Positions 6,706-10,873 of a DNA stretch of 10,873 bases are shown piece by piece (the first letter of the stretch is position 1; the number at the start of each line of letters is the position of its first letter). The notes under the pieces are model-generated. The model saw only the letters and a program-made list of their open reading frames with translations, ran no database searches and had not been told where the DNA came from. The position numbers and the translations under genes are program-made. This stretch comes from Candidatus Schekmanbacteria bacterium GWA2_38_11 (lineage in GTDB: Bacteria > Schekmanbacteria > GWA2-38-11): assembly GCA_001790645.1 (NCBI GenBank), contig MGDB01000152.1:13075-23947 (forward strand), written 5' to 3'.

Positions 6706-6717
6706 AATATAGATAAC
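6706..6717 (+). repeat. 12-bp direct repeat AATATAGATAAC, right copy
   Basis: Exact second copy of 6598-6609. See that entry for the bracketed element. Confidence 0.5.
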
Positions 6718-6766
6718 TAAAGAAAAAATCAAGAAGAAGAAACAATCGCTTAATTGCGTATGGGGT

Positions 6767-6788
6767 GAGGGCGACTTTAGTCGCCCTC
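6767..6788. repeat. Hairpin GAGGGCGACT/AGTCGCCCTC
   Basis: Two perfect 10-base arms flank TT. It is the first of three hairpins crowded into 6767-6888 upstream of the peptidase C26 gene. The 418 bases from 6584 to 7001 hold repeats, a possible N-terminal extension of that gene, and otherwise nothing recognisable. Confidence 0.75.
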
Positions 6789-6792
6789 AAAT

Positions 6793-6832
6793 GGGGAGGC
6801 TACCTGCCTGCCGGCAGGCAGGTAGCCTCCCC
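6793..6832. repeat. 40-bp perfect palindrome with nested 20-bp core
   Basis: The arms of 20 bases pair perfectly. The outer part is GGGGAGGCTA/TAGCCTCCCC and the centre (6803-6822) is the same CCTGCCTGCC/GGCAGGCAGG core as at 6138 and 6649. Read in the plus frame it encodes the peptide YLPAGRQV. Confidence 0.9.
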
Positions 6833-6853
6833 TACCCTCTGTCTTAACAGGGC

Positions 6854-6888
6854 AGGCATCTTGCCTGACCAGCCGAAGCAAGATGCCT
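6854..6888. repeat. Hairpin AGGCATCTTGC/GCAAGATGCCT
   Basis: Perfect 11-base arms surround a 13-base loop. A competing AGCCGA/TCGGCT pair (6871-6876 and 6888-6893) overlaps the right side. It lies about 110 bases before the preferred start of the peptidase C26 gene. Confidence 0.7.
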
Positions 6889-7001
6889 CGGCTATTAAGC
6901 AAGGAGAAGTAACCTCTAAAGAAGGCGGTAAGAACTTGGAAAAATTAAAAGGATATAAGATAGGCGAAGCTGTTTTAAGAAAAATTCCTAAAAGGAAAAA
7001 A

Positions 7002-7760
7002 ATGGAATATGCCTTCAAAGAGGTAAAAGGGAAAATTATTCTGCGGAGATTAAAAGATATTCCCCTTAGAAAAGACTGTCCTTTTATTCTCATTACTCCA
7101 AGCTTCAAGAGGTGTTATTATGGTGTCTGGAATGATTTAGCTGATTCTCTTCTAAGTTACAATTTAAATATTGTCATCTCTCCTTTTTTAGGAGATGAAG
7201 AAATAGATGAACTTCTCAGGGAAGATTTTTTACATGGCATTGTATTAAGCGGAGGCAACGACATCGCACCTGCGCTATACGGAGGGAAAAAGGAAGATGC
7301 CCATAAGCCCGATTTATGCAGGGATAATTTTGAAATATCCCTATACAGAAAAGCTGCTAAAAAAGGACTGCCTGTACTTGCTGTCTGCCGGGGGTTACAG
7401 GTAATAAATATTGCCCATGGAGGAAGCTTAAAATCAAACCTGAGAACCCATAAAGAGGACAAAAGGATTGATGCCCACCTTTTAAAAATTAAAAATAATT
7501 CCCTTTTTAAAAAATTAAGTCAGGTTGATTTCCTGAGAGTCGGGACATCTCACCACCAGGCAATAGAGAGATTAGGAAAAGATTTAATCTCAATAGCTGA
7601 GGCAAACGACGGTACAATTGAAATGGTCGAGGTTAAAGATTACCCCTTAATAGCCACCCAGTTCCATCCGGAGAAATCAGAGGATGGAAAAATTGTTTTT
7701 GAAGTTTTTAAGCAAATGGTTTACAGGAAAGCTAAATCATCATTGACCTTGCCCACTTGA
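7002..7760 (+). CDS. Gamma-glutamyl-gamma-aminobutyrate hydrolase-like peptidase C26
   Basis: This cytoplasmic class-I-glutamine-amidotransferase-fold hydrolase is of the PuuD type; the family cleaves gamma-glutamyl amide bonds. From ATG 7002 it has 252 residues. The first strand and substrate loop are FILITPSF (28-35). The oxyanion-hole segment LSGGNDIAPALYGG spans 82-95. The nucleophile elbow LAVCRGLQV (126-134) carries C129, and the other triad members are H222 and E224 in QFHPEKS (220-226). The frame stays open upstream to a GTG at 6765, but residues encoded before about 6900 are translated hairpin repeats (for example LPAGRQV). AAAGGA (6991-6996) lies five bases before ATG 7002. A TTG at 6936 with GGCGG before it is the main alternative. 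No polyamine genes are nearby, so the substrate is open. Its 3' end overlaps the convergent LOG gene by 29 bases. Confidence 0.92.
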   Translation: MEYAFKEVKGKIILRRLKDIPLRKDCPFILITPSFKRCYYGVWNDLADSLLSYNLNIVISPFLGDEEIDELLREDFLHGIVLSGGNDIAPALYGGKKEDAHKPDLCRDNFEISLYRKAAKKGLPVLAVCRGLQVINIAHGGSLKSNLRTHKEDKRIDAHLLKIKNNSLFKKLSQVDFLRVGTSHHQAIERLGKDLISIAEANDGTIEMVEVKDYPLIATQFHPEKSEDGKIVFEVFKQMVYRKAKSSLTLPT

Positions 7761-8409
7761 ATTCTTCTTTGAAGTTATTCTCTCTATAGAAATTGGATAT
7801 TATCTTAACTACTTCCTTAGGATCATCAGTAAGGTACAAGAGGTTAAGGTCTTTTGATGAAATAGTTCTTTCTTTTATCATAACAGTCTTAATCCACCGC
7901 ACCAAACCAGACCAGTATTTTTTGCCTACTAAAATTACAGGAAATCTTGATATTTTCCCTGTCTGAATAAGGGTTAAGGCTTCAAAAGCCTCATCCATGG
8001 TCCCAAATCCTCCTGGGAAAATAACATATCCAAAAGAGTATTTGACAAACATTACCTTGCGGGCAAAGAAATAATCAAAATTCATACTTACATTAGCGTA
8101 TTTATTTGGTACCTGCTCCTGGGGAATTTCAATGTTCAGTCCAATTGATTTTCCCTTCCCTTTTCTTGCGCCTTTGTTTGAAGCCTCCATTATACCGGGT
8201 CCCCCTCCGGTAATAATAGAAAAACCTTCCTTTGAAAGGGCTTCAGAAACTTTTGCAGCAAGCTTATAATACCTGCTGTTTTTTTTAAGCCTTGCACTCC
8301 CAAACACTGATACAGCCGGACCTATATTCTTTAAATGCTCAAAGCCCTCAACAAATTCCCCCATGATCTTGAATACCATCCAGATATCTTGTGTTTTAAA
8401 GTCATTCAT
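7732..8409 (-). CDS. LOG family protein (TIGR00730, Rossmann fold)
   Basis: This 225-residue cytoplasmic protein belongs to the family once mislabelled lysine decarboxylase. Characterised members cleave the N-glycosidic bond of nucleoside 5'-monophosphates, including cytokinin ribotides. GSARL is at residues 37-41 and TGGGPGIMEASNKGA at 67-81. The catalytic pair R117-K118 lies in FFARKVMFV. The hallmark PGGFGTMDEAFE spans 132-143, with E140 as the likely catalytic acid. The frame is open back to 8499, but ATG 8409 is the better start: AAGGAG (8422-8417) lies seven bases before it, and the promoter at 8463-8434 lies inside the longer version. It is convergent with and overlaps the C26 gene, and divergent from the histidine kinase. 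The family is secure; the exact nucleotide substrate is not. Confidence 0.93.
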   Translation of the reverse strand: MNDFKTQDIWMVFKIMGEFVEGFEHLKNIGPAVSVFGSARLKKNSRYYKLAAKVSEALSKEGFSIITGGGPGIMEASNKGARKGKGKSIGLNIEIPQEQVPNKYANVSMNFDYFFARKVMFVKYSFGYVIFPGGFGTMDEAFEALTLIQTGKISRFPVILVGKKYWSGLVRWIKTVMIKERTISSKDLNLLYLTDDPKEVVKIISNFYRENNFKEEFKWARSMMI

Positions 8410-8416
8410 TAATTTT

Positions 8417-8422
8417 CTCCTT
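8417..8422 (-). promoter_or_regulatory. Ribosome binding site deciding the LOG gene start
   Basis: On the minus strand AAGGAG lies seven bases before ATG 8409. The more distal in-frame ATG at 8499 has nothing comparable. Confidence 0.8.
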
Positions 8423-8433
8423 AATAAAAAAAT

Positions 8434-8463
8434 ATTATATATCCACCCTGTATCTGTTTTCAA
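8434..8463 (-). promoter_or_regulatory. Sigma-70-type promoter of the LOG gene
   Basis: On the minus strand TTGAAA (8463-8458) is followed after 18 bases by a perfect TATAAT (8439-8434). Transcription would begin near 8427, giving a leader of about 18 bases that contains the ribosome binding site. Confidence 0.7.
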
Positions 8464-8486
8464 TTTTATATAGTGCCATATCAAAT

Positions 8487-8502
8487 TAGTTGACTTCAAC
8501 TA
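8487..8502. promoter_or_regulatory. Inverted repeat TAGTTGA-CT-TCAACTA, candidate operator
   Basis: Perfect 7-base arms with a 2-base centre lie in the divergent gap between the LOG gene and the histidine kinase. It overlaps a -35-like TTGACT (8490-8495) oriented toward the kinase. That size and position suit a dimeric repressor site, but no matching regulator is seen in the window. Confidence 0.35.
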
Positions 8503-8570
8503 TATTTTGTTTTAATTTTATATAATAATGTGAATTTTCTTCTGGAGAAAAAGATTTACTCCTAAGCATT

Positions 8571-9647
8571 ATGGACAATAAAAGTTTCCAAAGATTAGTA
8601 TTCATTTCCCTCACAGCAGCATTGGCTGTAACCATTCTTCTTATCGCAATTCTTGGATGGCAGTTTTTGTCTTTCCAAAAAACTGATGAAAAAATCCAGA
8701 AAAGAAATCTTATCCTTGCAGGCAATACTGAAAAAATTCTCTCTTATCACGAGGTGCTGACCATGTCTGCAAAAATGGCAGCAGCAACCGGAGACCTTAA
8801 ATATGTAGAAAAGCATTACAAAGCAGAAGAGGAGTTGGATAAACTGATTAAAGAGACTATTGCTATCTTCCCGGAATCCTATGAGGGTGCTGATTGCATA
8901 AAGGAAACAGAGAATTCAAACAGGAAACTTTCTGAAATAGAGAAGAAAGCATTTGCTTTGGTTCGCAATGGAAGGTTATCGGAGGCATTGGAAATCTTTA
9001 ACGGAACAGAATACAATGAGCAAGAAAGGATTTATTCTCAAGGCATAGATAAGGCAGTTGAACATTTGACAACAGAGATGAAAGATTCTCTGAGAGAAGA
9101 GAGAAAGATCCGTCTGTTTTTCTTTGTTACAAGCCTGCTGGGCGGGATTGTTGTTTTTATATTGTGGATACTTTCAATACGGGCAATACGCAAATTGGAA
9201 AAGAAACGCACCGAGTTTGAAGAGACATTGGGTAAAAGTGAAGAGAAGTATAGAACCCTGATTGAAACTACGAATACTGGATATCTTATCGTGGATTTAC
9301 AAGGGAGGGTAATTGATGCAAATTCAGAATATGTAAGATTATCCGGTCATCGCACCTTGGATGAGATATTAGGACGAAGCGTAATTGAATGGACAGCAAA
9401 GCATGATCTGGAACGAAATGCTGAAGAAGTAAAGAAATGTGGCATACAAGGATTTGTTAGAAATCTTGAGATGGATTATGTGGACAAAAAAGGCAAGATA
9501 ACTCCGATCGAGATTAACGCTACCGTAATTGAGACTCAAGAAGGTAAAAGAATATTAAGTTTATGCAGGGACATCAAAGAGCGCAAGCGGATGGAGGAAG
9601 CTGTAAAAGAATCTGAAAAAAAATTAGAAATATTTTTGATAAGCTAA
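8571..9647 (+). CDS. Sensor histidine kinase, N-terminal part up to the frameshift
   Basis: This 358-residue reading frame is the front of a membrane sensor kinase. Transmembrane helices are at about 10-33 and 182-203 and enclose an extracytoplasmic helical sensor domain (34-180). That domain contains EVLTMSAKMAAATGD (61-75), a stretch I recognise from helical sensor domains of other kinases and chemoreceptors. A coiled-coil linker (205-228) leads into a first PAS domain, about 226-343 (YRTLIETTNTGYLIVDLQG through DIKERKRMEEA). The frame then runs into the stop at 9645-9647 right after an A8 tract, while the next PAS domain continues in the -1 frame. No in-frame start lies within the 13 codons upstream that I checked, and the nearest GGAG is 23 bases before the ATG, so initiation looks weak. 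In the cell the protein would be truncated before its catalytic core unless the frame is restored. Confidence 0.88.
   Translation: MDNKSFQRLVFISLTAALAVTILLIAILGWQFLSFQKTDEKIQKRNLILAGNTEKILSYHEVLTMSAKMAAATGDLKYVEKHYKAEEELDKLIKETIAIFPESYEGADCIKETENSNRKLSEIEKKAFALVRNGRLSEALEIFNGTEYNEQERIYSQGIDKAVEHLTTEMKDSLREERKIRLFFFVTSLLGGIVVFILWILSIRAIRKLEKKRTEFEETLGKSEEKYRTLIETTNTGYLIVDLQGRVIDANSEYVRLSGHRTLDEILGRSVIEWTAKHDLERNAEEVKKCGIQGFVRNLEMDYVDKKGKITPIEINATVIETQEGKRILSLCRDIKERKRMEEAVKESEKKLEIFLIS
9616..9623 (+). other. A8 tract at the kinase frameshift
   Basis: Eight A in the zero frame read GAA AAA AAA TTA. A -1 shift here gives EKK-IRNIFDKLTDGIL, the normal opening of a PAS domain, whereas the zero frame gives EKK-LEIFLIS and stops. 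The switch must therefore lie at or before this tract. One missing A (from A9), a sequencing slip, or ribosomal slippage on A-AAA-AAA would all fit. Confidence 0.85.
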
Positions 9648-10873
9648 CTGATGGCATACTTTTAGCAGACCTGGAAACAAAGAAATTCTATCTCTACAAT
9701 AAAACAATCTGCCAAATGTTGGGTTATACTCGTGAAGAGCTTGAAAACCTGAGTGTAATGGATATTCATCCAGAAGAAGATTTACCACATATTATAGAGC
9801 AATTTGAGAAACAGTCAAGGACAGCGATTACACTTGCAGGAGATATTCCCGTAAAGAGAAAAAATGGTAGCGTTTTTTATGCTGACATCACTTCCTATCC
9901 AATAGAACTTTCTGGGAAAACATATCTAATGGGTAATTTCAAGGACGTTACTGAGCGCAAACGGATGGAAGAGGAGATACGCAACTCTGAAGAATCCTTT
10001 AAAACTATCTTCTCTTCCATGAAAGATGGTATGGTGGTAACTGATTTAGCTGGAAAGATTCTCAGAGTTAATAGTTATTTCTGCGAGCTACTGGGATATA
10101 AGCCTGAAGAACTTATTGGGGGATCAGGTCTAATATATTATCCTAAAGAAGATTGGAAGAAAATTAAAGAATCTTTTGAAAGATTCATAAAAGAAGAACC
10201 TCTTATTACAAGTTGGGAAATAAATCTGCATGCAAAGAATGGAGATTTAATACCTGTTTCTTCTCGAAGGACTTTACTCAAAGATAAAAATGGCAAGCCC
10301 TTTTCAGTTATGGCTATTTTCAGAGACATGCGAGAAATGAAGCTTCTTCAGGAACAGCTCATTCAGGCTGAAAAGCTCTCAGCAACCGGGGTACTTATTT
10401 CAGGAGTTGCCCACGAACTCAATAATCCACTGACCGGAATCGTTGGCTTCTCAAGTATACTGCTGAGTGATGATAGTTTACCAGGCAAAACAAGAGAAAA
10501 AATAAAAATAATTTCGGAACAAGCAAACAGATGCAAAAACATTATTTTAAACCTTTTAAAATTTGTAAGAAAATATGAAAATAAGAGAGTCAATGTTGAT
10601 ATTAATGAAGTCATAGAGTCCACACTAAATCTTAGTCTCTATGAAATGGAAACAAATGGTATAAATGTCATAAAAGAATTAAAAAAGGATATCCCTCAAA
10701 CCTTTGGTGATTTAAACCAGCTCCAGCAAGTGATTTTAAACCTTATCCAGAATGCCAACCATGCCTTGCTATCAAAAGCAAAAGGGGAAAAGGTATTAAA
10801 AATTAAAACTGAAAACCTTGAAGATAAGTTAATAATAGAAGTTTCTGACACAGGGATGGGGGTTCCTGCTAAA
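9623..10873 (+). CDS. Sensor histidine kinase, C-terminal part (frameshifted, cut by window end)
   Basis: This frame is open for 417 codons to the window edge with no stop and continues the kinase in the -1 frame. A second PAS domain (about 9626-9965) opens with IRNIFDKLTDGILLADL and ends DVTERKRMEEE. A third (about 9995-10345) opens with FKTIFSSMKDGMVVTDL. The dimerisation/phosphoacceptor domain has GVAHELNNPLTGIVGFSS, with the phosphorylated histidine codon at 10412-10414. An ATPase domain follows with the N box QVILNLIQNANHALL (near 10727-10770) and the start of the G1 box DTGMGVP at the right edge, where it is cut. Phosphate would pass from this histidine to a response regulator not in the window. 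No convincing start codon with a ribosome binding site is seen, so it is probably not a separate gene. It belongs with the frame beginning at 8571. Confidence 0.88.
   Translation, partial: MRNIFDKLTDGILLADLETKKFYLYNKTICQMLGYTREELENLSVMDIHPEEDLPHIIEQFEKQSRTAITLAGDIPVKRKNGSVFYADITSYPIELSGKTYLMGNFKDVTERKRMEEEIRNSEESFKTIFSSMKDGMVVTDLAGKILRVNSYFCELLGYKPEELIGGSGLIYYPKEDWKKIKESFERFIKEEPLITSWEINLHAKNGDLIPVSSRRTLLKDKNGKPFSVMAIFRDMREMKLLQEQLIQAEKLSATGVLISGVAHELNNPLTGIVGFSSILLSDDSLPGKTREKIKIISEQANRCKNIILNLLKFVRKYENKRVNVDINEVIESTLNLSLYEMETNGINVIKELKKDIPQTFGDLNQLQQVILNLIQNANHALLSKAKGEKVLKIKTENLEDKLIIEVSDTGMGVPAK

Noticed and set aside
6767..6888. Hairpin cluster considered as a riboswitch or CRISPR-like array
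   Set aside because: The three hairpins have different sequences, spacing is irregular with no unique spacers between constant repeats, and no known riboswitch core was recognisable.
8410..8499. 30-residue N-terminal extension of the LOG protein to the ATG at 8499
   Set aside because: It would contain the LOG promoter and lacks a ribosome binding site, whereas ATG 8409 has AAGGAG at good spacing.
9647..9760. Independent second kinase gene starting after the stop at 9647
   Set aside because: In-frame ATGs near 9716 and 9758 have no ribosome binding site and would start inside the second PAS domain; the PAS opening at 9623 shows continuity with the upstream frame.

Overview
The window is AT-rich bacterial DNA with ordinary housekeeping and transport genes separated by gaps full of short palindromic repeats. 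The repeats include G/C-run hairpins, a CCTGCCGGCAGG-type palindrome and AAGCTTTAAGC-type elements. This mix is typical of uncultured, probably Gram-negative lineages known mainly from metagenomes (Nitrospirota, Schekmanbacteria, Desulfobacterota or similar). That placement is inference and weak. No tRNA, rRNA, transposase, phage gene or CRISPR array was seen.

Layout. (1) 50-1328, minus strand: a THEP1-type NTPase, preceded on the same strand by a DUF6036-like nucleotidyltransferase and a 65-residue protein that overlaps its end. (2) 1539-2816, plus: an ion-transporter-superfamily antiporter of the Na+/H+ type. (3) 3087-5960, plus: uppP (lipid carrier recycling), cysK (cysteine synthesis) with a good promoter and ribosome binding site, then a left-handed beta-helix acyltransferase with a cysteine-bearing tail. 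(4) 5961-7001: a repeat-dense stretch holding one small putative lipoprotein gene on the minus strand. (5) 7002-7760, plus: a class-I-glutamine-amidotransferase-fold gamma-glutamyl hydrolase (peptidase C26). It converges on and overlaps a minus-strand LOG-family gene (8409-7732) that has its own recognisable promoter. (6) 8571 to the right edge, plus: a multi-PAS membrane sensor histidine kinase, broken by a -1 frameshift in a run of eight A and cut off by the window end inside its ATPase domain.

The genes do not form one pathway. cysK plus the adjacent acyltransferase is the only pair with a plausible metabolic link (O-acetylserine supply), and that is speculative. I found no convincing new defence or biosynthetic system. 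The items most worth following are (a) the identical 20-bp palindrome at three sites, each nested in the centre of a different larger hairpin, (b) the kinase frameshift, supported by two independent lines of sequence evidence, and (c) the overlapping nucleotidyltransferase/65-residue pair.
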